Assembly (NCBI GenBank): GCA_001465115.1
Contig: CP013614.1
Span: 2,542,001 to 2,606,000, forward strand
DNA: 64,000 bases
Reading direction: 5' to 3'
From: Enterococcus silesiacus
GTDB taxonomy: Bacteria; Bacillota; Bacilli; Lactobacillales; Enterococcaceae
The notes under the pieces were generated by a model that was not told the origin of the DNA, ran no database searches, and was given only the letters and a program-made list of their open reading frames with translations. Of this stretch, positions 17,736 to 26,461 are shown piece after piece (positions within the stretch are counted from its first letter, which is position 1; every line of letters starts with the position of its first letter). Made by a program: the position numbers and the translations under genes.

Positions 17736-20576
17736 ATGAAAAATACGAAGAACAAGAACATGGTTAATGCAACTGAACAAAAATACCGCGCTAAGATGGT
17801 AAAAGGAAAGAAAGGCTGGCTGATTAAGGGAATGCTATTTTCTACCTTATTATTTGGTGGAGCATTCTTAGTAGAGTCAGAAACTGTACAAGCTGCTGAG
17901 TGGCAAGTTAATTCAGTGGAAACAATCAAAGCTACACTAAAAGAAAATCAATCATCCTATACATTTGTTGAAGGAGATACCTTCTATAATATTGCGCTCG
18001 CTGTGAACGTAAAATGGGAAACCCTAATGACCGCTAATGGATTTGAGTTAGGCTCTCAATACTCTGTACCTGTTGGAACAACGATTTCTTTTGATGGCTC
18101 CAAAATGACTGTGACTAATGCAGTAGGAGAAGTTATTAGCGAAACACAACTTAACAACGATGATAAAATTGATACAACACAGCCATTTGCTGGACAAGCT
18201 ACAACAAATCAACCTGCTAAAACCAATACAGGTACTAACAACAAACCCAATGCTTCTCTTCCAATAACTAAACCTTCAACGCCATCAAAAAATCCTACAG
18301 CAGATAAAGAACAGGCTGAATCTCAACTGGAAGAAGTTGAAAAGGATAAGGAACAGGTTGAAAAAGAGAAAGAGGAAGTTGAAAAAGAACTGGCAGCTCT
18401 TAATGAAAGCAATAACGGTACTTTATTAGATTTACAAGCGAAACGTGATGACTTGCAACGAAAAGTGGAAGAGGCACAAACAGCCTATGATCTTCAATTA
18501 GCTACTGTAACAAATACAGAAGCTAAAGTAGCTGAGGCTACAACAGCTCAAGGTGTTGCTCAAACAGCCCTAGAAATTGCACAAACGACACTTGCAACTG
18601 CTCAAGCAAATGCAGATGCTGCTCAGAATCGTGTAAATGATGTACAAGCACAAATGGATGCTTTAACAGAACAAGCAACCACTGCAAATGATGCAGCAGC
18701 TCAAGCAAAACTAGCTGCGTTGCAATTAGAAATGGATGCTGCACAAGCGAATTTAACAGCCTATCAAAATGAATTAAATATAGCCACTGATAACTTGGCA
18801 ACTGCTCAAACTAACTACGATACAGCAACAACACAATTAACAACTGTAGAAGCTGAACTTGCCACAGCACGAGCGAATGTAGAAGCTGCTCAAGCAGCTT
18901 TAGTAACAGCTGAAACAGAACTAAATAGCTTGCCTGAAACGGTGACAGCTTCAACAGTAGCAGAAGCAAAAAAACTTCAAAAACAATTAGCTGATTTTGA
19001 AGCATGTCTCAAAGAATTAGATACACAAATTACGACATTAAAAGATAAAATTGAACAGCTGGATCAGCAAATTGCACAACTAGATCAACAAGCCGACCAA
19101 AGCAAAAAAGATTTTGAAGAGATTAAAGACTCCGCCAATAATGTTGTAGAAAATTTACCAGATGAAACACCAGTAACCAATGCAAACGATACAGCGAATA
19201 ACACAGAGAAGGAATTGCCAGAAATAAATAACGGTGGTACAACAACGCCATCTAATGAAGATAAATACGTGACGGTGAACGTTGATGAAGCTGGAAACAG
19301 ACTAACTGACTTAACAGGCTATGTAAAAGTATCAGAAGCAGAAGCGGTTAAAACAGTTGAAACCTTACCAAATGGGAATACAATAACCACTTATACAACA
19401 ACCGTTACTTACCATAAAACAATCAACACAGATAAATCCGTAACCTATCATATTGATGAGATAGGAAATCCAATTGATGAAGCAGATTTGGCTAATTATG
19501 TTGAACTAAGTCGTGATAATAGCGTGACAGTTGAAACCTTGCCTAATGGTGACACTGTAACGACTCAAATTACAACAATTGTTTATCGTAAAACGAACAA
19601 TATAGATAAGCATGTGACGATTACGATTGATGAAGCTGGCAACGTTATTACTGATTTAACTGGCTACACAAAGATTTCCGAATCAGAAGCCGTTAAGACA
19701 GTAGAGACGTTACCTAATGGTGATACAGTGACAACCTATACAACGACGATCACTTATCACAAAAATGTAAATACTGATAAACATGTAACCATCAATGTAG
19801 ACGAATCTGGAAAAGTTCTCACTGACTTAACAGATTATGAAAAAGTATCAGAATCAACACCAGTAAAATCAGTTGAAACGCTACCTAACGGAGATACTGT
19901 AACAACTTACACTACTACTGTTACGTATAAGAAAAAAGCTACTACAACCGATCCGATTATTGATAATATTTTATCTTCTACTGATAAAAAAATTACTGAT
20001 ATAAAAAATCAAGTAAGTAAAGATGATACAGCCGTTTCACTTGAACAAGCTCGTGAATTAACGGATGCTGAATTGACATCTAAGGTAGCAGAAGAATTCG
20101 CTAAAATGGTTCAAGCAGAACAAGCGAATTACAACTACAATCAAACAAACCTAACTACTGATGATAAAGTCGGTGATCGTACTTCTTCTCGTGCAGTCGA
20201 GGTAATGTACAATTTCGATCATGCTAGACCAGAAAACGATCTGGAGGATGGCACATACAAATTATCTTATAACACAGGCGATACACAGATGGCGAACACA
20301 ACAGAAAATATTTCTCAATCTACAATTTCAGCATCTAAAGTGAATGGCGATTCAAGCGAGTTAGCCAAGCTAATTGCACAAGCAATGTTCCAACAATACA
20401 TTGAAGAAGAACGTGCTGCATATCTAGCAGGAAATACATCGGCTGCTATGCACTATTCTAATATTGCTGCAAAAGGATATACTGACATGTCAGTTGGTGT
20501 ATTTGTAGTGAAACAGGGCAATAACTATGTTGTTACAACCACAGTTATCACAGGTAATCACTCAACAGCAAGATAA
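17736..20576 (+). CDS. Surface protein: LysM, coiled coil, four repeats, CAP-like C-terminus
   Basis: A 946-residue secreted protein. Signal peptide to about residue 53 (VQAAEW). LysM domain about 67-113 (YTFVEGDTFYNIALAVN, VPVGTTI), which binds peptidoglycan non-covalently. Long Ala/Gln-rich coiled coil about 190-490. Four repeats of about 57 residues at about 510, 567, 625 and 682, each with VDEAGN..LTDLTGY..VSESEAVKTVETLPNGDTVT-like pattern, resembling MucBP-type adhesin repeats. The last 150 residues look like a divergent CAP/SCP domain (AVEVMYNFDHARPEN, AAMHYSNIAAKGYTDMSVGV). There is no LPXTG. Likely an adhesin or wall-associated protein; a decayed 3' copy lies near 24.7-24.8 kb. Confidence 0.82.
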   Translation: MKNTKNKNMVNATEQKYRAKMVKGKKGWLIKGMLFSTLLFGGAFLVESETVQAAEWQVNSVETIKATLKENQSSYTFVEGDTFYNIALAVNVKWETLMTANGFELGSQYSVPVGTTISFDGSKMTVTNAVGEVISETQLNNDDKIDTTQPFAGQATTNQPAKTNTGTNNKPNASLPITKPSTPSKNPTADKEQAESQLEEVEKDKEQVEKEKEEVEKELAALNESNNGTLLDLQAKRDDLQRKVEEAQTAYDLQLATVTNTEAKVAEATTAQGVAQTALEIAQTTLATAQANADAAQNRVNDVQAQMDALTEQATTANDAAAQAKLAALQLEMDAAQANLTAYQNELNIATDNLATAQTNYDTATTQLTTVEAELATARANVEAAQAALVTAETELNSLPETVTASTVAEAKKLQKQLADFEACLKELDTQITTLKDKIEQLDQQIAQLDQQADQSKKDFEEIKDSANNVVENLPDETPVTNANDTANNTEKELPEINNGGTTTPSNEDKYVTVNVDEAGNRLTDLTGYVKVSEAEAVKTVETLPNGNTITTYTTTVTYHKTINTDKSVTYHIDEIGNPIDEADLANYVELSRDNSVTVETLPNGDTVTTQITTIVYRKTNNIDKHVTITIDEAGNVITDLTGYTKISESEAVKTVETLPNGDTVTTYTTTITYHKNVNTDKHVTINVDESGKVLTDLTDYEKVSESTPVKSVETLPNGDTVTTYTTTVTYKKKATTTDPIIDNILSSTDKKITDIKNQVSKDDTAVSLEQARELTDAELTSKVAEEFAKMVQAEQANYNYNQTNLTTDDKVGDRTSSRAVEVMYNFDHARPENDLEDGTYKLSYNTGDTQMANTTENISQSTISASKVNGDSSELAKLIAQAMFQQYIEEERAAYLAGNTSAAMHYSNIAAKGYTDMSVGVFVVKQGNNYVVTTTVITGNHSTAR

Positions 20577-20585
20577 TACTCGTTT

Positions 20586-20612
20586 CTAGGTGGCAGTTAT
20601 TTGTCACCTAGT
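20586..20612 (+). terminator. Hairpin between surface protein and lipoprotein genes
   Basis: CTAGGTG and CACCTAG form a 7-bp stem, followed by TATTTTATG. It is weak as a terminator, so partial readthrough into the lipoprotein gene is plausible. Confidence 0.5.
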
Positions 20613-20647
20613 ATTTTATGCTTAATCTTATATAAGGTGGTTTCAAT

Positions 20648-21745
20648 ATGAAAAAATGTACCTCACTAGTTACGATACTTATTTGTATCTTTCTATTAAG
20701 CGCTTGTTCAACAAAAAATACGGTAAAAGAAAATAATGAACAATCTACAACAACAAAGAAAGATAATGCAGAAGAAAGAAAATTATTAACTGTTGAAAAT
20801 TCAATTATTGATAATAAAGAGCTCCAAATTTGGTATGAAGTAGATTCAGATGATCTTGATAACGCAAAAGATGCTAGTGTCTTTCATTTATATTTAATCA
20901 AAAATAATGAAATTGCTTCATTAATATTAGATTATCCTATAGACTATGACCACACCAACCCAGAACATGAAAATGCACAAGAAAAGAAGCCTCTTACACT
21001 AGGTGAAATATCGAAGTTAGAAAAAACAGACACCATCATGAAAGAAGTAGAACAGCGATATAAAAATAACAGTGATAAAGGCTATGGTAAAAATGAAGCA
21101 TTTAATTTCTATCCTCTTACCTATAAAACTGAAACAGATGGTACAGGAAATAATGTAGAGGAAATTATCTTATCCTATATAAACAAGGAACAGAAAGAGG
21201 ATCAATTAACGTTTTATAAGCCTACTAGCGGGCAAGTTGTTTATGATAATATTTTCGTTGGATACTGGAATCACGTTTCTTCAAAAGAATCTGGCAATGA
21301 ATATACTCGCCAAGCCTTGAAATTAGAAACAAATAAACATGCTTTATTTGTCTGGGATGAACCTGATTTTGGACAACTGGAAACTAAGAATTCAAAAGAA
21401 CCTACGAACAAACAAAAAACAGCTCCATTACCTGACTTAAAACCAGTTACAATCGCTGCATTAGTCGCTCAAAAAATTTGGCCTACCGCAACAATCATGC
21501 CAGTAATTGGCTATACAAATAATGGTGATGATTATGTTGTCAATCAAGGAGAGTCTCCATATTCGATACAGTTTCAAGTAAAAGACGATCAAATCTTAAT
21601 TTTACCTGAATCAAAAGAATCGCCTAATACTGAATACTCACTTGTTGAACTAGTGAATGAATTTTACTCTGATTCTTCGTCTAAAGAAATGACTAATTTA
21701 TTAACACAACAAATGGCACAGACGAATTACGAAAGTAGTCAGTAA
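20648..21745 (+). CDS. Lipoprotein, Lreu_0056/DUF4767-like
   Basis: A 365-residue lipoprotein: signal peptide and lipobox LSAC with Cys20, then a Thr/Lys/Glu-rich linker. The C-terminal part (LKPVTIAALVAQKIWPTATIMPVIGY and VNQGESPYSIQFQV) resembles the small lipoprotein domain found in Lactobacillales Lreu_0056-type proteins; that match is from memory and modest. It lies 71 bp after the LysM/CAP gene with AAGGTGG upstream and probably shares its transcript, so the two may act together at the cell surface. Confidence 0.68.
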   Translation: MKKCTSLVTILICIFLLSACSTKNTVKENNEQSTTTKKDNAEERKLLTVENSIIDNKELQIWYEVDSDDLDNAKDASVFHLYLIKNNEIASLILDYPIDYDHTNPEHENAQEKKPLTLGEISKLEKTDTIMKEVEQRYKNNSDKGYGKNEAFNFYPLTYKTETDGTGNNVEEIILSYINKEQKEDQLTFYKPTSGQVVYDNIFVGYWNHVSSKESGNEYTRQALKLETNKHALFVWDEPDFGQLETKNSKEPTNKQKTAPLPDLKPVTIAALVAQKIWPTATIMPVIGYTNNGDDYVVNQGESPYSIQFQVKDDQILILPESKESPNTEYSLVELVNEFYSDSSSKEMTNLLTQQMAQTNYESSQ

Positions 21746-21761
21746 TCAACTTGTATATTAT

Positions 21762-21848
21762 TACAAAAGAGGTCGATACAAAACGTCTATTCGGTTTCAA
21801 AGAATGGCACAAAACTGTTTTTTTAGTTTGGTTCTAGCCTCTTTTGTA
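21762..21848 (+). terminator. Long-loop terminator-like hairpin
   Basis: ACAAAAGAGG pairs with CCTCTTTTGT across a 65-nt loop that itself contains a T7 run (around 21820). It marks the end of the surface-protein/lipoprotein unit. Confidence 0.55.
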
Positions 21849-21891
21849 TCTATACTATTGTAACTCTACATAAAAATTATCATCACCTTTT

Positions 21892-21960
21892 AACATAAGC
21901 CTCTTCATAATACTCATCAGCTGGCACACCATCTAAAAATACCGAACCTTCTTCTAGCCA
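21892..21960 (-). pseudogene. Remnant of a paralogue of the 25.0-25.9 kb gene
   Basis: On the minus strand this short frame reads WLEEGSVFLDGVPADEYYEE, aligning with WGEEGSAFLEGGAVGEYYED in the C-terminal part of the gene at 25009-25944. Only about 23 codons survive. No start or functional frame remains. Confidence 0.7.
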
Positions 21961-22021
21961 AATAAAACATACAGAGCATAACCAAAACCATGAGCATCAT
22001 TGCACAGAGAAATATTTTATA

Positions 22022-22050
22022 TTGACGAATAAATTTAAGTGCGTTATTAT
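22022..22050 (+). promoter_or_regulatory. Sigma-A promoter of tetR-lepA2
   Basis: TTGACG at 22022-22027 and TATTAT at 22045-22050, separated by 17 bp. The transcript would have an untranslated leader of about 130 nt before the TetR gene. Confidence 0.7.
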
Positions 22051-22073
22051 AAAAATGACCATCAGTCATTTTT
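22051..22073 (+). promoter_or_regulatory. Putative TetR-family operator
   Basis: AAAATGACcatcaGTCATTTT is a palindrome lying directly after the -10 hexamer at 22045-22050. A bound repressor here would block initiation. This is the classic site for autoregulation by the adjacent TetR protein. Confidence 0.65.
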
Positions 22074-22187
22074 GGACACGATAACCAATCATCTCAATAT
22101 AAATAATAGAAAAATACTACATTCTAGTTTTCCGACTTATTCATAATTAATTTCAAGACCACTACACATACTGAAAAGGGGTTTACT

Positions 22188-22850
22188 ATGGCAAATATTA
22201 AGACACGTAAAGAAAAAGCAGAGAAGTCAAAAAAAATTGCTGAAGCTGCATTACATCTATTTGAAATAAAATCATTTAGCGATATCTCGATGGCTGAAAT
22301 TGCAAAAAAAGCAGGGGTAGCAAAAGGAACGCTCTTTAACTACTTTGAAACAAAAGAAAGCATCTTTATGGAGTTGCTTTTGATAGGTTATCAAGAATAT
22401 TTTTCTACATTGATTCAACTGTTTGCTGATAAAAAAATCTTAACAATTGGTGAATTTAAGAAAGTGTTGTTAGATGAAACAAGATTTTTAGTTCAAGAAC
22501 AGATTGTTCTAGTTCGACTTAATGCTTTGAGAGGACCAGTTTTGGAAGGCCGTGCCAATATCAATCAAACATTGGCTGGAAGAAAAAAGTTGAATGACAT
22601 AGTTATCCAATTAGGACAAACAATTGCTAGTAAGCTTGAGAATATTACTCCTCAAGATGCTAGTCACTTATTTATTATTCAAAGTGCCATCATTAGTGGA
22701 CTTTTGAATATGGCAAATTTAGAGGAATTCAATCATCAATCGTTAAAGCAAGAATTCAACGCTTTTCAATTTAATTTGGAAGAAGAAGCAGTCAAAGCCT
22801 TTGAATTCTATTTGCATGGATTTTTAGTACAAATCAAACTGACAGAATAG
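22188..22850 (+). CDS. TetR-family repressor
   Basis: A 220-residue regulator. N-terminal HTH at about 12-58 with [31 protein letters not shown], followed by a helical ligand-binding domain of no specific subfamily I can name. The start has AAGGGG upstream. Ten bp separate its stop from a divergent elongation factor 4 gene, so they form one operon, and a palindromic operator sits on the promoter upstream. The regulator therefore probably controls this unusual translation factor in response to an unknown ligand. Confidence 0.88.
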   Translation: MANIKTRKEKAEKSKKIAEAALHLFEIKSFSDISMAEIAKKAGVAKGTLFNYFETKESIFMELLLIGYQEYFSTLIQLFADKKILTIGEFKKVLLDETRFLVQEQIVLVRLNALRGPVLEGRANINQTLAGRKKLNDIVIQLGQTIASKLENITPQDASHLFIIQSAIISGLLNMANLEEFNHQSLKQEFNAFQFNLEEEAVKAFEFYLHGFLVQIKLTE

Positions 22851-22860
22851 AGGAATTACT

Positions 22861-24663
22861 ATGAAACAAGAACAGATAAGAAATTTTTCCATTATTGCAC
22901 ATATTGATCACGGAAAATCTACTTTAGCTGATCGAATCATGGAACTAACTGGGACAACCAACGATCGTGAAGCTAAAAATCAATTGCTGGATGATCTAGC
23001 AGTTGAGCAATCTCATGGTATCACTGTCAAATCAAAAACAGTTCAAAATTTATATAAAGCAGATAATGGCAATACCTATCAATATAATCTAATTGATACG
23101 CCTGGACATGTTGATTTTTCTTATGAAGTGTCGAAAAGTTTAGCTGCTAGCGAAGGAGCACTTTTGCTCGTTGATGCTACCCAAGGTATTCAGGCTCAAA
23201 CAGTGGCTAATTATCGTTTGGCAAAACAAAATCACCTGACCATTATTCCTGTCATCAATAAAATTGACAGTACTATTGCAGATGTGCCGAAGGTTGAGCA
23301 GCAAATCAGAAACCTAGATAAAGAATTTACAGACATGACTATTTTAAAAATATCGGCTAAAAATGGTTTAGGTATTCATGACGTTTTAGAAGCGATTTAT
23401 CAACGAATTCCTGCACCTTGTGGAGAAAAACAACAGCCCTTAAAAGCTCTGATCTTCGATTCATTGTTCGATCCATTTAAAGGAATCATTGCCTACGTAC
23501 GGATTTATGATGGAATCATCACGAAACATACTACCTTAATGTTAATGGCTAATGAACAGCACTTCTCGGCTAATGAATTAGGGGTTTTCACACCAAGTAT
23601 GGTACCAGTTAATGAGCTGTATCCAGGTGAAGTTGGATTTATTATGACTGGCTTGAAAGAGCCACATTTAGTTCGAATTGGGGATACTTTGACAAATTAT
23701 TCAGTGCCAACAAATCAACCAATCCAAGGCTATGAACCAGTGCAATCAATGGTTTTTGCTGGCTTTTATCCTAAAAATAACGATTATAATAAATTGAAAT
23801 TAGCTATCGAAAAATTAGCATTGAATGATTCCTCGTTTCAGTTTAATTTGGAGACCTCGACTGCTCTAGGACCTGGTTTCCGCTGTGGTTTCTTAGGAAT
23901 ATTACACCTGCAAATTATTCGTGAACGCTTAGAAAAAGAATATGGATTAGAAGTGTTGACAACTTCCCCGAATGTAACCTATCAGGTTCATGTAAAAGGC
24001 CAACAGCAGCAAGATGTTCTGGTTGTGAATAATCCAGTTAACTTCCCTTACTTTTCACTTATTGAGGACGTAGAAGAACCATATGTTCAAGCTGAGATTA
24101 CAACGCCCAATGACAGTCTGGGTGCGATTATGAAATTAGCAGAGAAACATAAGGGCATTTTTCAGACAATGAAAAATGAAGCGGACTTAGTAACCTTAAT
24201 CTATAATATGCCTTTATCAGAGATTGCTTACGACTTCTTTAGTCATTTAAAATCGGCTTCTCATGGATATGCGACAATGAATACAGTGTTTATCGGATAC
24301 CAACTCGCTGATGTTGTAAAAGTTGAAATTCATATCAACTATGCAAAGGTTGATGCATTATCCTTTGTACTTCATAGAGAAGATGCACAAATAATGACAC
24401 AAGCACTCGTCCATAAGTTAAAGGTCACCGTCCCTAAAAAACTTTATCCAATGCCAGTACAAGCGATTATTGAAGGGAAAGTAATCGCACGAATTGATAT
24501 TCCACCACTACGGAAAAATGCAGCAGTGAATGGCGAACAACGTAGCATCTCCAAAAAACAAGCTTTACTTAGACGACAAAGTGCAAACAAACGACTAGAG
24601 GCACATAGTGACGTGACACTAACGCAAGAGGTTTTTAATAGTATTTTAGAGTTAGATGTCTAA
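22861..24663 (+). CDS. Divergent elongation factor 4 (LepA paralogue)
   Basis: A 600-residue translational GTPase with LepA architecture. G1 HIDHGKST at 14-21, G3 DTPGH at 79-83 including the catalytic His83, G4 NKID at 133-136; then domains II, III and V and the LepA-specific C-terminal domain (KVDALSFVLHREDA and beyond). Length matches LepA. It differs from housekeeping LepA in the switch region (DDLAVEQSHGITVKS rather than the usual MDLERERGITIK type) and in the extreme C-terminus (AAVNGEQRSISKKQALLRRQ replaces the usual AKCYGGDISRKRK type). Sited on a mosaic island under a TetR repressor, so it is most likely a second, conditionally expressed copy. Confidence 0.88.
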   Translation: MKQEQIRNFSIIAHIDHGKSTLADRIMELTGTTNDREAKNQLLDDLAVEQSHGITVKSKTVQNLYKADNGNTYQYNLIDTPGHVDFSYEVSKSLAASEGALLLVDATQGIQAQTVANYRLAKQNHLTIIPVINKIDSTIADVPKVEQQIRNLDKEFTDMTILKISAKNGLGIHDVLEAIYQRIPAPCGEKQQPLKALIFDSLFDPFKGIIAYVRIYDGIITKHTTLMLMANEQHFSANELGVFTPSMVPVNELYPGEVGFIMTGLKEPHLVRIGDTLTNYSVPTNQPIQGYEPVQSMVFAGFYPKNNDYNKLKLAIEKLALNDSSFQFNLETSTALGPGFRCGFLGILHLQIIRERLEKEYGLEVLTTSPNVTYQVHVKGQQQQDVLVVNNPVNFPYFSLIEDVEEPYVQAEITTPNDSLGAIMKLAEKHKGIFQTMKNEADLVTLIYNMPLSEIAYDFFSHLKSASHGYATMNTVFIGYQLADVVKVEIHINYAKVDALSFVLHREDAQIMTQALVHKLKVTVPKKLYPMPVQAIIEGKVIARIDIPPLRKNAAVNGEQRSISKKQALLRRQSANKRLEAHSDVTLTQEVFNSILELDV

Positions 24664-24715
24664 TCATCAGTCCTTAACTCTACAGCAAACAAATTGCAAC
24701 TAAAATCATATTAGT

Positions 24716-24843
24716 TTGACCAATGATAATAAAATCGCTGATCGCACATCTTCGCATACAATCAAGACAATAACTATATATAAGTAACTCCTCACCAGCA
24801 AGACAATAACCGTTTCTAGGTGCAGTCATTTGTCAACTAGCTT
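24716..24843 (+). pseudogene. Decayed 3' end of a LysM/CAP surface protein gene
   Basis: The DNA from 24716 (GATAATAAAATCGCTGATCGCAC...) matches the region coding TDDKVGDRTSSRAV of the surface gene, and 24792-24843 (CCAGCAAGACAATAACCGTTTCTAGGTG-type) matches its stop region and trailing hairpin. The middle is deleted. It shows that a second copy of the surface protein gene once stood here. Confidence 0.65.
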
Positions 24844-25008
24844 CATCATTTTATCAGGATAAGTAGGCTTATTAAATAGAGCTTATTAACGGGAAAATGC
24901 ATATAGAAATAAATGCTTGTAATAATATATTCGTAGCTACATCTGTACTCACCTTTATTTACATTCCGTAAGGACAGCCAACTAAAGCTGTCCTTTTTTA
25001 TAGTTAAT

Positions 25009-25944
25009 TCACATCAAAAGATCATCATCCCCAAGTTTCGACTCATTCTCGCACTCATTATTTTCTCTCCAATATTTTTCGCTAGTATTAGGAAATTCTC
25101 CTAACTCGACACCACCATATAACAACTCTTCATCTTCACCATGAAAATCTTCATAATACTCACCAACCGCACCCCCCTCCAAAAAGGCTGAACCTTCTTC
25201 TCCCCAAAACTTTTCTTTTGCAAGCGCTATAATATGTTTGCGGTGCTCTTCTTTTAGAAAAACTATCGGATTATTAATCATGTACTCAAGCTTACGATTA
25301 TAACGTCGATCACGCTCACTATCATTAACGTCTTCAAGAATTGAGTGGTAGGCATCTAGATCAAATAATTTCAAAAACAAATCTTTTTCTATTTGCGATG
25401 ATTTCAGAAAGTCATACTTATCATCAGTGTCAAAAACATTAAATTGTTTTTCTACTCTTTCTTCATTAATTGATTTAGCTATCTCTACAATTGGAATTTT
25501 GGTAAATTCAGGAACTTCATTTCTTTTGTTCTTAACCAGTTCCATAAAAGTTGTTCTATCTACCCTTTCTTCTGGCTCCAAATAAGAATTTAAATATCTG
25601 TATAATTCTTTATTTTCCTTAGAAGTATTTTTGGGAACAGTCACAACATTTCTTCTTTTTGGTACGAATGTTGTCTTATCAAACCAATTATTCTCAATCC
25701 TTTTCATATTGTACTGAATAACTTTTTCTACATCGGATAAATAATATTTTGACCCTTTAGTCTGACCAACTTTTTTAACTTTTTCTTCTTCTTTCTTAAA
25801 TTCATTGTATAACCTCACATATTTACGCCATGTTGTTTCACCTATTACATGATCATCAAAGCTAGAGTAGCCTACCACTTCATCAACCATATCTAAAATT
25901 TCTTGAAGATTAAGAAGTTTATTTCTTAAATCTGATTTAGCCAT
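25009..25944 (-). CDS. Hypothetical acidic protein
   Basis: A 311-residue protein of unknown function. The N-terminal third has an HTH-like ETTWRKYVRLYNEFKKEEEKV and a second basic segment (KGSKYYLSDVEKVIQYNMKRI), suggesting nucleic-acid binding. The C-terminal 60 residues are very acidic (GEEGSAFLEGGAVGEYYEDFHGEDEELLYGG). I chose the ATG at 25944 with GGAGTGGAC upstream rather than the ATG 42 bp before it. A remnant of a paralogue's C-terminus is at 21.9 kb, so the family travels with this island. It could be a regulatory or accessory protein of a mobile element. Confidence 0.65.
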   Translation of the reverse strand: MAKSDLRNKLLNLQEILDMVDEVVGYSSFDDHVIGETTWRKYVRLYNEFKKEEEKVKKVGQTKGSKYYLSDVEKVIQYNMKRIENNWFDKTTFVPKRRNVVTVPKNTSKENKELYRYLNSYLEPEERVDRTTFMELVKNKRNEVPEFTKIPIVEIAKSINEERVEKQFNVFDTDDKYDFLKSSQIEKDLFLKLFDLDAYHSILEDVNDSERDRRYNRKLEYMINNPIVFLKEEHRKHIIALAKEKFWGEEGSAFLEGGAVGEYYEDFHGEDEELLYGGVELGEFPNTSEKYWRENNECENESKLGDDDLLM

Positions 25945-26461
25945 ACTGTCCACTCCTTCATTTCTCATTATATCAAATTTCAACAAAATTGAAAGTGTAT
26001 CGAATTATTTATCGTTACTCAAAACGTTGTTACAAAGCCTTTTTATATAGATTTATCGAAAAACAGATGCTATTATAAGTCTTGTAATTCGATACGCGTA
26101 TACAAATTACAAAAACAACTTGATCTTTGAAAACTGAATGCATTCATAATCAATAGATCAAAAAATAACGGCTTGTGCTAGCTAAGAAAAATAGCATCGA
26201 TGAGAGAATTTGATCTCTCATCGCAAAGGAGTACTAATGGCACTAAAAGCACTGAATAAAATAAAAAGACCCGTTCAGATTGAACTGGAATAAAGAGCCA
26301 ACATAATAAGGATGGGGAATGCCGATAAATCAACGTTTTTCAACTTTTAAAATGCTTGATTTTCATTGAAAATGATATGGTTCCCTACCATTTTCCCTAC
26401 CAAAAACCCCTGTCAAGTTCTTTTCAGACAGGGGGTTTTGGTTGATTTTATTAACTATATC
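25945..26461. other. Non-coding stretch with element-like leader
   Basis: No sizeable gene. On the plus strand GATCTTTGAAAACTGAAT near 26130 precedes a dyad GATGAGAGA/TCTCTCATC and then GCAAAGGAG with a tiny 18-codon frame starting at 26238 (MALKALNKIKRP...). The same GATCTTTGAAAA block occurs reversed near 9010 beside the integrase. Two direct copies of TTCCCTACC lie at about 26382-26401. This may be the decayed far end of the integrated element, but no second GAGTGGGAATA was found. Confidence 0.4.
26402..26440 (-). terminator. Terminator of the TIR gene
   Basis: Read on the minus strand: AAAACCCCCTGTC, loop, GACAGGGGTTTTT. It lies 22 bp past the TIR gene stop. Confidence 0.8.

Noticed and set aside
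18538..19005. Leu-rich minus-strand frames in the surface protein's coiled coil
   Set aside because: An artefact of the Gln/Ala-rich repeats read on the other strand.
26238..26294. 18-codon frame beginning MALKALNKIK
   Set aside because: It has a good ribosome site but is too short and isolated to support as a gene; it may be the start of a truncated element gene.
26376..26401. Direct repeats TTCCCTACC as a CRISPR-like or att repeat
   Set aside because: Only two copies, 9 bp each; no array and no match to the guaA site.
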